From Anaerobiospirillum thomasii (GTDB lineage: Bacteria; Pseudomonadota; Gammaproteobacteria; Enterobacterales; Succinivibrionaceae), in contig NZ_UAPU01000007.1 in NCBI RefSeq assembly GCF_900445255.1, forward strand, positions 1,132,001 through 1,196,000: a DNA stretch of 64,000 bases. The letters are read 5' to 3'. Position 1 is the first letter of the stretch. The number at the start of each line of letters is the position of its first letter. The notes below the pieces were generated by a model. The model was not told the origin of the DNA and did not search any database. It was given only the letters and a program-made list of their open reading frames with translations. This document shows positions 9,635 to 19,409 of the stretch, in pieces. A program made the translations under genes and the position numbers.

Positions 9635-10543
9635 ATGTCAAATAAATACGACTTACAGACCTTTCAGGGTCTGATTTTTACTTTACAGGATTACTGGATG
9701 TCAAAGGGCTGTATGGTAGCTCAGCCTTTCGACCTTGAGGTTGGAGCTGGAACCTCTCACCCAATGACTTTCCTCAGATCAATCGGTCCTGAACCTATAT
9801 GCTGTGCATATGTACAGCCTTCAAGAAGACCTACTGATGGAAGATATGGTGAAAACCCTAACAGATTACAGCACTACTATCAGTTTCAGGTTATTTTAAA
9901 ACCTTCCCCTGATGATATTCAGGATCTGTATCTTGGTTCTTTAAAAGAGCTTGGCTTTGATCCTACAGTCAATGATATACGTTTTGTTGAGGATAACTGG
10001 GAGAACCCAACCTTAGGTGCTTGGGGCTTAGGCTGGGAAGTCTGGCTCAATGGCATGGAGGTATCTCAGTTTACATACTTCCAGCAGGTCGGAGGACTTA
10101 GCTGCTATCCAGTAACAGGCGAGCTCACCTATGGTCTTGAGAGACTGGCCATGTACATTCAAGGCAAGAACTCAATTTACGATCTTGTATGGGCCAATAC
10201 CAAAACCGGTGTTGTTACCTACGGAGATATATTTCACCAGAACGAAGTTGAGCAGTCAGCTTATAACTTTGAGCATGCTGATACTGAATTCCTCTTTAAG
10301 ATGTTTGATCAGATGGAGCAGGAGAGCAGTAATCTACTAGCTCTTGAAAAGCCACTGCCATTACCTGCATATGAGAGAATTCTAAAAGCAGCTCACTGCT
10401 TTAACCTTTTAGATGCACGCCACGCAATTTCTGTAACAGAAAGACAAAGATATATTCTTCGTATCAGAACATTATCAAAGTCAGTTGCAGAGGCTTATTA
10501 CAAATCTCGTGAAGCTCTTGGTTTCCCAATGTGCTCCAAATAA
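9635..10543 (+). CDS. glyQ: Glycyl-tRNA synthetase alpha subunit
   Basis: GlyQ is the catalytic subunit of the bacterial alpha2beta2 glycyl-tRNA synthetase; it adenylates glycine and charges tRNA-Gly. The 302-residue product is full length (E. coli 303) and shows the class II signature regions [16 protein letters not shown] and [18 protein letters not shown], and [10 protein letters not shown] as motif 3. glyS follows after 20 bp. The 5' gap of 89 bp after tusA has no clear promoter. Confidence 0.97.
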   Translation: MSNKYDLQTFQGLIFTLQDYWMSKGCMVAQPFDLEVGAGTSHPMTFLRSIGPEPICCAYVQPSRRPTDGRYGENPNRLQHYYQFQVILKPSPDDIQDLYLGSLKELGFDPTVNDIRFVEDNWENPTLGAWGLGWEVWLNGMEVSQFTYFQQVGGLSCYPVTGELTYGLERLAMYIQGKNSIYDLVWANTKTGVVTYGDIFHQNEVEQSAYNFEHADTEFLFKMFDQMEQESSNLLALEKPLPLPAYERILKAAHCFNLLDARHAISVTERQRYILRIRTLSKSVAEAYYKSREALGFPMCSK

Positions 10544-10563
10544 CAGACTAAAAGGATTCAACA

Positions 10564-12630
10564 ATGTCTAACAAAAATCTTTTACTAGAGCTGGGAACTG
10601 AGGAGTTACCGCCAAAGTCTTTAAGAAAACTGTCTACTGCACTTCTAGACGAGTTTACCAAAAGACTTGATGGTGCAGGCTTAAAGTATGATGAGGCAAA
10701 ATGGTATGCCACACCTCGCCGTCTGTCTTTATTTATAGCCTCCCTTGATGAAAAGCAGGAAGATAGAGAAATTGAAATCAAAGGTCCATCTGTCAAAGTT
10801 GCTTATGATGCTAATGGCGAACCAACCAAAGCAGCACTAGGCTGGGCCAACTCCAATGGTGTTGATATTAAAGATGTATCTACATTAAAGACTGAGAAAG
10901 GCGAGTGGCTTTATATCAAGTCCTTAAAGAAAGGAGATGATACAACATCTTTAATTCCTCAGATGTTCAAAGAATCATTAGAGTCTTTACCTATCCCTAA
11001 GCTCATGCACTGGGGCGATAAGAAAGAAGAGTTTGTTCGTCCGGTACATACACTGTGCATGTTATTTGGATCTGATTTAATTTCTGGCACCATATTAGGT
11101 CTGCAGAGCGGTACCAAACTACTTGGTCATAGGTTTATGGGTAAGCAGCAGGTCGAGCTTACATCAGCCGATAACTACCTTTCATTATTAGAAAATGAAG
11201 GTTACGTCATTGCAGATTATGAAAGACGTAAAACTATGATTAAAGAGCAGGTAATTGCTCTAGCAAACTCTATTGGTGGTCAGGCAGATCTTGATGAGGA
11301 TCTACTTGAAGAGGTAACATCATTAGTTGAGTACCCTCACGCATTTTTAGCATCATTTGAAGAGAGATTCCTACAGGTTCCTTCAGAAGCTCTTGTATAC
11401 ACCATGAAGGGCGATCAGAAGTATTTCCCAATTTATGATGCACAAAACAAGCTATTGCCTAAATTCATATTTATTTCTAATATCAACCCATCAGATACAA
11501 CCTCACTCATATCTGGTAACGAGAGAGTAGTAAGACCAAGACTGTCAGATGCAGAGTTCTTCTTCAAGACAGATAGAAAACACTCACTAGAATCATACTT
11601 TGATAAATTAACCAATGTTATTTATCAAAAAGATATTGGTACTATTGCCTACAGATCTGAAATTGTAGAACAGGTTGCAGCTTATATTGGCGAACAAATA
11701 GGCGCAGATCAGGCTCTGTGTAAAAGAGCTTCTCATCTGGCCAAATGCGATCTGGCAACAACACTTGTTAACGAGTTTACAGATACCCAGGGTATTATGG
11801 GTATGCACTATGCAAGACTCGACGGTGAAAATGCTGATGTTGCAGATGCTATATTTGAACAGTACCTGCCAAGATTTGCAGGCGACAAGGTACCAACTGG
11901 CAAGGTTCAGATCGCTCTAAGTCTTGCTGAGAAGATCACTACCTTAGTAGCAATTTTCGGAATTAATCTTGCTCCTAAGGGAGATAAAGATCCTTACGGT
12001 TTAAGAAGAGCTGCAATTGGCGTTATTCGTATTATGCTAGAGAACAAGCTAGATATGAATCTTAACAAGTTGCTGTCTTTCACCTATGACCTGCTAACTA
12101 AGAAGATGCAGTCCAAGACAACTGTAGCAGATGTTTCAGATTATGTATTTAATAGATTAAAGGCCTACTATAAAGACCTTGATATCGGTGCTGAAATATT
12201 CAATGCAGTATATGCAAATACACCAGACTCAATCTTAGATTTTGACAAGCGTGTATATGCCGTTAAAGAATTTAAGGCATTAGATGCAGCATCTGATCTT
12301 GCAGCTGCCTACAAGCGCGTTGCTAATATTCTTTCTAAAGCTGAGAACGTAAGTGATTCTATCAACGAGTCACTGTTAGAAGATAGCAATGAGAAACAAC
12401 TTGTAGAACGCTTAGCTGCAATACTACCTGTTGTAAGCTCATACTATGAGAAGAAAGATTATCTTCAGGCTCTTTCAACTCTCTCAGAGCTGCGTGAAGA
12501 TGTAGATAACTTCTTTGAGAATGTAATGGTAAATGTTGAAGATATTAATATCAAAAATAATAGACTTTCAATACTATTAAATCTCAAGATGGTTCTTGCA
12601 AAGACCGCAGATATTTCGGTTTTATATTAA
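10564..12630 (+). CDS. glyS: Glycyl-tRNA synthetase beta subunit
   Basis: GlyS recognises tRNA-Gly in the heterotetrameric enzyme. The 688-residue protein matches E. coli GlyS (689) in length, starts LLLELGTEELPPKSLRKL, and has the internal HD-like region and the C-terminal DALR anticodon-binding domain. An AAAGGA site precedes ATG 10564. It forms an operon with glyQ and ends at a strong terminator. Confidence 0.97.
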   Translation: MSNKNLLLELGTEELPPKSLRKLSTALLDEFTKRLDGAGLKYDEAKWYATPRRLSLFIASLDEKQEDREIEIKGPSVKVAYDANGEPTKAALGWANSNGVDIKDVSTLKTEKGEWLYIKSLKKGDDTTSLIPQMFKESLESLPIPKLMHWGDKKEEFVRPVHTLCMLFGSDLISGTILGLQSGTKLLGHRFMGKQQVELTSADNYLSLLENEGYVIADYERRKTMIKEQVIALANSIGGQADLDEDLLEEVTSLVEYPHAFLASFEERFLQVPSEALVYTMKGDQKYFPIYDAQNKLLPKFIFISNINPSDTTSLISGNERVVRPRLSDAEFFFKTDRKHSLESYFDKLTNVIYQKDIGTIAYRSEIVEQVAAYIGEQIGADQALCKRASHLAKCDLATTLVNEFTDTQGIMGMHYARLDGENADVADAIFEQYLPRFAGDKVPTGKVQIALSLAEKITTLVAIFGINLAPKGDKDPYGLRRAAIGVIRIMLENKLDMNLNKLLSFTYDLLTKKMQSKTTVADVSDYVFNRLKAYYKDLDIGAEIFNAVYANTPDSILDFDKRVYAVKEFKALDAASDLAAAYKRVANILSKAENVSDSINESLLEDSNEKQLVERLAAILPVVSSYYEKKDYLQALSTLSELREDVDNFFENVMVNVEDINIKNNRLSILLNLKMVLAKTADISVLY

Positions 12631-12640
12631 GCTTTATATG

Positions 12641-12669
12641 GAGAGTGGCTTCAGCCACTCTCTTCTTTT
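12641..12669 (+). terminator. Terminator of glyQS
   Basis: A perfect 9-bp stem GAGAGTGGC/GCCACTCTC with a 4-base loop is followed by a T-rich tail, 10 bp after the glyS stop. Confidence 0.9.
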
Positions 12670-13156
12670 GTAAACAATGTTAATTTAACTCATATATCCC
12701 ACCTATCTAATTTACAAATTATTATCAACTTTGTTAAGAAATTTTGCTGTAAGACTTTTCTCTATAACTCAACACCACTAAATTACTACGTGCTTAAGTT
12801 TTTAATGACAGTATCAGTCGGCATATTATCCACCATAAATAGAAAAGTACTACAAATTTTTACTTAATGTTAAACATCAGGTCGTAGGAAATTGCACACT
12901 AAGAGATATAATTGTTTTAGCTTCATCATGCGAAGATGGAGATGCAATGATATACTCCCCTTCACAAAATTAAAATCAATATGTTCAGATAGATCACCGC
13001 AAGAGAGTTTCAACTATCTTAAGATTTATTCCTGCCATTACAGACGGATGCATAATGTTTTGAATTCTTATTTTCTTCTTAAGTTCACTAAATAAGAGTC
13101 ATACACTGGCTATCTGCATTAAGACTATTGAAAATCGACAATCAGTTTTCATCAAT

Positions 13157-13172
13157 TGTTCCACGAGGAAAA
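13157..13172. promoter_or_regulatory. parS-like site 1 (degenerate)
   Basis: TGTTCCACGAGGAAAA matches 14 of 16 positions of the parS consensus. Its central CG is intact but the right arm is altered, so ParB binding may be weak. Confidence 0.55.
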
Positions 13173-13338
13173 CTATCATACTCAACTAAACTAGCCGGTA
13201 GTTAATATATAAATATAATGCAATACATACAATATTCCAAATCTCTGCAGTTTCCTTTTCCATTATCAATCAAATAACCTGGGAAAGACTGCAGTGGATA
13301 CATTATTTAATACAATAATAAACATAAATACTAGATAT

Positions 13339-13354
13339 CGTTCCACGTGGAGCA
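13339..13354. promoter_or_regulatory. parS site 2
   Basis: CGTTCCACGTGGAGCA matches 14 of 16 consensus positions, and the inner 12-base palindrome is changed at one base only. Confidence 0.75.
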
Positions 13355-13482
13355 TATTATTTGGTGGTATTTTTGCAAACATTTGCAATGGTTGTTCGAT
13401 ACACTATTGTCCCAAGTGAATAATTGATTTGTAGTTGAGATTAAGAAAATTGTAATCATGATTTAATAAAATTCGATAGCGA

Positions 13483-13498
13483 ACTTCCACGTGGAACA
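13483..13498. promoter_or_regulatory. parS site 3
   Basis: ACTTCCACGTGGAACA contains the perfect core TTCCACGTGGAA; only the two outermost left bases differ (14/16). Confidence 0.8.
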
Positions 13499-13825
13499 AG
13501 TTTTCTAAATATAACCATATATGTATACAGATTTCTATCCTTGTAAAAGTAATTCTGCATAATCTCCATGCTGTATGGTTATAATGTTAGCTTACGCTTT
13601 ACATTATTGATATACCAATAAATAATTGTAAATACTGGTGTGAAAATTTCAATTACATATTAATAATAATTAGAATAGAAGAACTACTTGTGAATAGTTC
13701 ATATTAAGATTAAAGTCTAATATTCAACTTTTGAAAGAGGAAAACTGTTCACAAACTTTCATATACACATTCTTATACTATACCAGGATCAGGAATTCAT
13801 GCTACTTTAAGTTACTCAGATCCTC

Positions 13826-13841
13826 TGCTCCACGTGGAACA
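13826..13841. promoter_or_regulatory. parS site 4
   Basis: TGCTCCACGTGGAACA matches 15 of 16 consensus positions. Confidence 0.85.
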
Positions 13842-14236
13842 TAATGCATATAAAAAACTTCTCTATATACATTTATATTATCTATCATTTAAGATGTCAT
13901 TTAAGAACTATAACTGCATCGTCTAATTTTCAATATCTTAATTTAATAGATAAAGCGCTTATTGTGAAAAAAATAAATCTACAGTAATTATTGGGATCAA
14001 ATATCTTATATGTTCTATTTAGCAATCACAAAGTACATTTAACACTTTGTTTCAATATTCATAGTTTAAACATTTTTAATATTGATTTCTTTCCAATATG
14101 GTAGATACTTATGGTATTGAAATTTATAGTCCACGTAAATATACGAATAATAACTCTATTAGAATGGAGCTACGCATAATTTCGAGTTGGATTTTTAATC
14201 ACTCTATATTTAGATCTTTAGTTTTACTACCTATAC

Positions 14237-14252
14237 TGTTCCACGTGGAACA
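14237..14252. promoter_or_regulatory. parS site 5 (perfect)
   Basis: A perfect 16-base palindrome TGTTCCACGTGGAACA, the gammaproteobacterial parS consensus. Confidence 0.93.
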
Positions 14253-14635
14253 TAAATTACCTACCTTGTATCTATAAAGTTTAAAATGAAAAATAGTTAA
14301 AATAATCAACTATTAACTTATCTCTATCTGAGTGAATCTAATCACTATTTTTAAATATATAACCTCAGAAATTTGATTCATTATAAGTGCGCTGTTTAAC
14401 TGGATTTATTAATACTTAAGTGAAACTACAAAATTAATCGATGTACTTATCATTATATAATTCTGATAAAGATTAATATTATATTGAATGATTATCTGCT
14501 AATTCCTTAGAGCTAATACAAATATTCTTATATGTAAAATTACTGAAACTAAATTTTAATTAAGTATATATGTATATCCGACCAGAATATTTTTATTATA
14601 ATTAATATTGGAAAGATCAATTTTTAAAAAAAATT

Positions 14636-14699
14636 GAGTTTAATATTTGTTTTGTTCCTATATCTGCAATTGAGTGACTTGATGTTCCACGTGGAACAC
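14636..14699. repeat. 64-bp direct repeat containing parS, copy 1
   Basis: This copy is 60/64 identical to 15631-15694 in the same orientation, 995 bp apart. Each copy ends with a perfect parS. The two copies bracket the transposase remnant. Confidence 0.9.
14683..14698. promoter_or_regulatory. parS site 6 (perfect)
   Basis: Perfect TGTTCCACGTGGAACA, located at the right end of direct repeat copy 1. Confidence 0.93.
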
Positions 14700-14808
14700 C
14701 ACCCTACTTACCCGCGTTAATGCTATATTTTTAGAGAAAGTCCATACGGATTAGTGTTTAAGTGACTTATATTTTTACTTCATTCAAACAACACACCACA
14801 ATTATTAT

Positions 14809-15513
14809 CTATGCTAGTGCCAGCAAAAGCGAGGCAAGTCTGTCTTGAGAAATGAGATTTTCGGAAGGATGGAGTTTTAGAGCCTTTTTTATATAAAACT
14901 CAGAATTAACTAATTTAAGAGGCTCAAGACCCATAGCTTTTATAATGGTATCTATAGTATCGGCTTCTTTTTTCCTTTGGTTGTTGTAATTGTCAATGGC
15001 TGATTTTACATCAAGTACGTCATTATCCTGAGCTGATAGCCTTGTAGACTTAGGAGTATAGATATCAGCATTTTCAAAGTAATTTATGTAAAGCGTCTCC
15101 TCTTTGCTAAGGCACAAAGGCATAACCATGGCCTTGTTAAGATTTAATGAGATCTGATTGGTTGTCATGTTTCAGCCGTTAGGATCCAACATATGCACTG
15201 TATCTCTTTTTGACTGTCCAGTAATCTTCTGAGTATGAATAAATACTAATGATTTCTTTAATATCCCCTCAAGATTGGAGGTAGAGTTAATGTCTCTGTC
15301 TGCAACAAAATAACACCTCTGTACGTTATACCGCTCTTTGAGTATCTCAATAGTAGGAGCAACCTGTTTAAATTCAGAGACATTGCCACGGAATACAGCA
15401 AAATTAATAGGAACACCCCGCTCATCTATTATCAGTGAAACTGAGACAAGAGGTTGACTGAAACGAGCCTCTTTTGATGGACCGCGCATATGGTGTGTGT
15501 TGTAGATAAAAAT
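14809..15513 (-). pseudogene. Broken DDE transposase (IS1634/IS4-like remnant)
   Basis: Two consecutive segments in the same minus-strand frame (15489-15172 and 15168-14809) are separated by an in-frame TGA at 15172-15174. The first part reads RGPSKEARFSQPLVSVSLII, followed by GVPINFAVFRGN and VADRDINSTSNL, typical of the catalytic core of IS1634-type DDE transposases. The N-terminal third is missing, since the frame closes at a stop about 8 codons upstream of ATG 15489. The second part shows no obvious E-motif. No terminal inverted repeats were found. The element is dead and differs from the intact IS4-type element at 57.4 kb. Confidence 0.65.
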
Positions 15514-15630
15514 TTAATTTGGCGCAAAAAGGTCCCATTCAGGCTAGGAGACATTTTATATATTACTTAAGTGCTAAACGCAGGAGATCTGCATATATTA
15601 ATAAAAATTTGTATTATAAAGATAAATTGT

Positions 15631-15694
15631 GAGTTTAATATTTGTTTTGTTGCTATATCTGCAATTAAGTGACTATATGTTCCACGTGGAACAC
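15631..15694. repeat. 64-bp direct repeat containing parS, copy 2
   Basis: Second copy of the parS-bearing repeat (see 14636-14699). The four differences are scattered and none falls in the parS palindrome. Confidence 0.9.
15678..15693. promoter_or_regulatory. parS site 7 (perfect)
   Basis: Perfect TGTTCCACGTGGAACA, the parS nearest to gyrB. Confidence 0.93.
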
Positions 15695-15776
15695 ATCCCT
15701 ATTTAAGGGGTAGTAGTGTGATCTCAAGAGTCAGCGGATTTATTAATTAACAGCTGCATTAATTATGATTATTAAT

Positions 15777-15814
15777 AAAAAACCGAACTGCTAAAATATA
15801 GGAGTTCGGTTTTG
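15777..15814 (-). terminator. Terminator of the dnaA-dnaN-recF-gyrB operon
   Basis: An 11-bp stem (AAAACCGAACT with AGTTCGGTTTT) around a 12-base loop has, on the minus strand, a T-run after it. It lies about 50 bp downstream of the gyrB stop. Confidence 0.88.
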
Positions 15815-15863
15815 GAATACTCGTTAATAGATTTAAAATGTAGAGTAGTATTTTTTAATTTTA

Positions 15864-18296
15864 TTAGATATCAAGTGTAGCCTGATCTGAGTTCTCAGAA
15901 ATAAAGGTTCTTCTGGCCTCAACCTCATCACCCATAAGTTCTGAAAGAATACGATCTGCTTCCATTGCATCCTCAATAGAAACGCGTAATAAAGTACGAG
16001 TATCTGGGTTCATTGTTGTATCTGACAGCTGCTCTGCTGACATCTCACCCAGACCTTTATAACGCTGAATCTTTACGCCGGCAAAACCCTCATTCATTAA
16101 GGTGTTGTATGCATCATGGAAGTTTTTAACCTCAAACTTTTTGGAGCCAGACATAACATAGCCACCCTCTTCTACTAAGGTACCAACCAAAGTATTTAGT
16201 TTTTCAAGCAGGTGATAATCAGTTGAGTGCATGAATGACTGAGTCAACTTGTATTCATAGTCAATGCCATGAATATGATGAATAATAACTGGCTGATTAA
16301 TACCGCCATTTAACTCATCTTTTTCAATTCTGTACTTATAATACACACCCTCATTTGACTGAGATGGTAGTGTTTTTACAAAGTTTGCAGTCCACTGATC
16401 TACATATTCTGCATCTGCAAGTTTAGACTCATCTAGTAACTGAGAGTAAATGAGATTAATGATGATATCTTTATGTAGCTTAGAGGACAGTCTTGGCATA
16501 ACTGAGAATAACTTATTGTATTCTGTAAACAGCTTCTCCAGTGGTAAACCAGAAATTGGTGCTGCCTCAGCATTTACATAGAGGGCAGAGTTTTCAATTG
16601 CTAGAGTTGTTCTATACTGTAAAGCCTCTTTATCAGACTGTACATACACTGCCTGCTTGCCTTTCTGATATTTATAGAGAGGTGGCTGAGCAATATATAC
16701 ATATCCACGCTCAATGATTTCTGGCATCTGTCTATAGAAGAATGTAAGCAACAGAATTCTAATATGAGCGCCGTCAACGTCAGCATCTGTCATGATGATA
16801 ACATTGTGATATCTGAACTTATCTGGATTGTACTCATCCTTGCCTACACCACAGCCTAGTGCTGTAATTAATGTTCCTACTTGTTGTGACTGAATCATAC
16901 GGTCAAAACGTGCTTTCTCCACATTTAAAATCTTTCCTCTTAAAGGTAGAATTGCCTGGAACTTAGAATCGCGACCACCTTTGGCAGAACCGCCAGCAGA
17001 GTCACCCTCAACAATAAAAAGTTCACATAAAGCAGGATTTTTCTCTCTACAGGAGGCAAGCTTATCAGGTAATGAGTTTACATCAAGTTTGCCACTCTTA
17101 CGTGATAAATCACGAGCCTTGCGCATAGCATCCCTTACGCGGGCTGACTCGATGATCTTCATGCAAATAGACTCAGCCTCTGCAGGGTTCTCTTCTAAGA
17201 ATTCCTTTAGCTTATCAGACATAGCATTAACAACAGCAGAGGAGGCCTCAGAGCTTACAAGCTTGTCCTTGGTCTGTGAAGAGAATTTAGGATCAGGCAT
17301 CTTAACAGAGATAACTGCTGTTAGACCTTCACGTGCATCGTCACCCTGTGTGCTAACCTTATGCTTTTTGGTATATCCCTGTTCTTCAAGGAATGAGCTG
17401 AAGGTTGTAGTAACAACACGCTTGAAACCAGCTAGGTGTGTACCACCATCTTTCTGGGGCACATTATTGGTAAAGCAGAAAATTGATTCAGAATAGCCAT
17501 CTGTCCACTGCATAGCTACTTCAATCTGAATGTTACCTTCACACAGCTTAGTTGTATGGAAAATCTTATTATTTAAAGGAGTCTTACCTTTATTGAGGTA
17601 TGCAACAAATTCCTGAATACCTCCTAAATGGTGGAAGGTATGGCTCTTAGCAGGAGTTTCACGCTCATCAGTAAGAATAATCTTTATACCTGAGTTTAAG
17701 AATGAAAGCTCTCTTAATCTCTTGGCTAAAATCTGATATTCAAAGTTTGTATTGGTAAATATACTGTCAGATGGATAGAAACGTACCTCAGTTCCTGTCT
17801 CCTCAGTATCACCTATAGCTTTTAAAGGGGCCTCTGGATTACCGCCATTTAAATAGGTTTGCTGCCAGATTTTGCCTTGTCTTCTGATAGTTAAGACAAG
17901 CTTATCTGAAAGAGCATTAACAACAGAGATACCTACTCCGTGCAGACCACCTGAAACCTTATAAGAGTTTGAGTCAAACTTGCCACCAGCGTGTAACACT
18001 GTCATTACAACTTCGGCTGCAGATCTTCCCTCCTCAGGGTGGATATCAACAGGAATACCACGACCATTATCTTTTACGGATACAGAACCATCATCGCAGA
18101 TAGTTACAAATATTTCAGTACAGAATCCAGCTAAAGCCTCATCGATTGAATTATCAACGGCCTCAAAAACCATGTGATGTAAACCAGAACCATCATCTGT
18201 GTCGCCTATGTACATACCAGGACGCTTTCTTACAGCCTCAAGGCCGTGAAGAACTTTAATACCTGAGGCGCCGTAATTTGAATCTGATGATGACAT
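15864..18296 (-). CDS. gyrB: DNA gyrase subunit B
   Basis: GyrB supplies the ATPase and metal-binding TOPRIM half of DNA gyrase, which introduces negative supercoils. The 810-residue protein (E. coli 804) has the GHKL ATPase motifs (EAVDNSIDEA, GRGIPVDIH, GGLHGVG), the TOPRIM glutamate in VEGDSAGGSAKGGRD, the DADVDGAHI motif and the C-terminal YKGLGEMSAEQL stretch. The extra domain of about 170 residues typical of gammaproteobacterial GyrB is present. The gene is last in dnaA-dnaN-recF-gyrB, 15 bp after recF, and its end faces the parS array. Confidence 0.98.
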   Translation of the reverse strand: MSSSDSNYGASGIKVLHGLEAVRKRPGMYIGDTDDGSGLHHMVFEAVDNSIDEALAGFCTEIFVTICDDGSVSVKDNGRGIPVDIHPEEGRSAAEVVMTVLHAGGKFDSNSYKVSGGLHGVGISVVNALSDKLVLTIRRQGKIWQQTYLNGGNPEAPLKAIGDTEETGTEVRFYPSDSIFTNTNFEYQILAKRLRELSFLNSGIKIILTDERETPAKSHTFHHLGGIQEFVAYLNKGKTPLNNKIFHTTKLCEGNIQIEVAMQWTDGYSESIFCFTNNVPQKDGGTHLAGFKRVVTTTFSSFLEEQGYTKKHKVSTQGDDAREGLTAVISVKMPDPKFSSQTKDKLVSSEASSAVVNAMSDKLKEFLEENPAEAESICMKIIESARVRDAMRKARDLSRKSGKLDVNSLPDKLASCREKNPALCELFIVEGDSAGGSAKGGRDSKFQAILPLRGKILNVEKARFDRMIQSQQVGTLITALGCGVGKDEYNPDKFRYHNVIIMTDADVDGAHIRILLLTFFYRQMPEIIERGYVYIAQPPLYKYQKGKQAVYVQSDKEALQYRTTLAIENSALYVNAEAAPISGLPLEKLFTEYNKLFSVMPRLSSKLHKDIIINLIYSQLLDESKLADAEYVDQWTANFVKTLPSQSNEGVYYKYRIEKDELNGGINQPVIIHHIHGIDYEYKLTQSFMHSTDYHLLEKLNTLVGTLVEEGGYVMSGSKKFEVKNFHDAYNTLMNEGFAGVKIQRYKGLGEMSAEQLSDTTMNPDTRTLLRVSIEDAMEADRILSELMGDEVEARRTFISENSDQATLDI

Positions 18297-18311
18297 TTTT
18301 ACCTCTTTAGT

Positions 18312-19391
18312 CTAATAATTCTTTATATTACCGTCTGTTAATTCAAAATAGTTAAAATCATTACTCTTAGGCAATACAATATCATTGGTAATATTTGTAA
18401 CAAATACCTGATTGCGACATTTTAATAAATGGCTTAGAAGGATATTCTGAGAGTTTGAATCTAACTCAGAATTAAGATCATCTATAAGATATATGCAATT
18501 GATACCAGAGAGCTGTTTTAATAATATTCCTTGAGCCAGCCTCATCGCGCAAACCAATAACTTTAATTGCCCACGAGATAAAGTAACACCTGCAGCAACC
18601 GAGTTAGATTTAATCTTAAGATCTGCACGGTGACAACCGTAAAAAGTATACCCTAAAACCCTATCTTTTTCAATGTTTTGAGCCAATAAAGAGTACAAAT
18701 CGGTACCATCATCATAGCCCTTGGTCATGTAAAATTTGAAGGAATATTTAGGCAGAAATTCACTTAGTATTTGTATTAGTAATGGCTCTAAAAGTTTGAG
18801 ATAATCTGAGCGTTTTTGATTTATGGAATCTGACAGATTAACTAACAGGTTATCCCATACCTGAATTTCATTATAAGAAGCATTTGACTTTAAAAGAGCA
18901 TTTCTTTGTTTCAAGATACGTCTGTAATCTAACCACTGACTTTTAAATTTCTGATCATGATAATACACACCCCAGTCAATATAATTACGTCTTAACTCAG
19001 GACCCTCTGTAACCAATTCATAACTCTGCGGATGAATGATTTGTACAGAGATATTATCAACAAGATCAGTAAGTCTGGTTACAGGTTTAGAATCTATTAA
19101 AATTTTAGTATCTGCCCCCCTGTCCTTTGAGACACCAAGCTTTAAAGGAAAATCACTGTTATCTGGTACTATCTCTGCGTAAATATTAAAGGATTTAGAG
19201 CCACTTTGAATCAGATACTGATACGGTACCTTTTTAAAGGATCGGGATAAGGACAGGTATGAAATAGATTCAAGAATAGAGGTTTTTCCACTGCCATTCT
19301 TACCATAGATTATGTTAAAAGTGGCAGCGGGTGAGAAGTCTACGTAGGATAGATTTCGAAAGTTAGAGACTAAAAGCCTTTTAATTAACAT
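18312..19391 (-). CDS. recF: DNA replication/repair protein RecF
   Basis: RecF is an SMC/ABC-like ATPase that helps load RecA at single-strand gaps and stalled forks. The 359-residue product (E. coli 357) has Walker A GKNGSGKTS (30-38), the ABC signature LSRGQLKLLV and a Walker B region YLIDDLNSELD. Its start lies 18 bp after the dnaN stop and gyrB follows after 15 bp. Confidence 0.95.
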   Translation of the reverse strand: MLIKRLLVSNFRNLSYVDFSPAATFNIIYGKNGSGKTSILESISYLSLSRSFKKVPYQYLIQSGSKSFNIYAEIVPDNSDFPLKLGVSKDRGADTKILIDSKPVTRLTDLVDNISVQIIHPQSYELVTEGPELRRNYIDWGVYYHDQKFKSQWLDYRRILKQRNALLKSNASYNEIQVWDNLLVNLSDSINQKRSDYLKLLEPLLIQILSEFLPKYSFKFYMTKGYDDGTDLYSLLAQNIEKDRVLGYTFYGCHRADLKIKSNSVAAGVTLSRGQLKLLVCAMRLAQGILLKQLSGINCIYLIDDLNSELDSNSQNILLSHLLKCRNQVFVTNITNDIVLPKSNDFNYFELTDGNIKNY

Positions 19392-19409
19392 ATAAAAGGT
19401 GTAGTTAAA

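Larger units (their letters stand above)
12670..15700. other. Gene-poor parS region, probable chromosomal centromere
   Basis: This 3-kb stretch between glyS and gyrB is extremely AT-rich. It contains seven matches of at least 14/16 to the parS consensus TGTTCCACGTGGAACA (listed separately), a transposase remnant and a 64-bp direct repeat. No convincing intact gene is present; short open frames inside have no ribosome-binding site or recognisable protein. Clustered parS near dnaA/gyrB is the usual place for ParB loading in bacteria with chromosomal ParAB, whose genes are at 43.8-45.7 kb. A near-match to a DnaA box (TTATCCACC, 12826-12834) is also present, too little to call an origin. Confidence 0.8.

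Noticed and set aside
12892-13095. 67-codon frame in the parS region
   Set aside because: No ribosome-binding site, no similarity that I recognise, and very A/T-rich composition like the flanking non-coding DNA.
15172-15174. In-frame TGA of the transposase remnant as selenocysteine or recoding
   Set aside because: The gene is also truncated at its 5' end and has no adjacent structure; decay is the simple explanation.
13157-15693. Repeated palindromes considered as a CRISPR array
   Set aside because: Spacing is irregular (100-1000 bp), repeats are only 16 bp and match parS, and no cas genes are present.
16981-17496. 171-codon open frame antisense to gyrB
   Set aside because: It lies wholly inside gyrB, has no ribosome-binding site and its translation shows no protein family; it is a frame shadow of a conserved gene.
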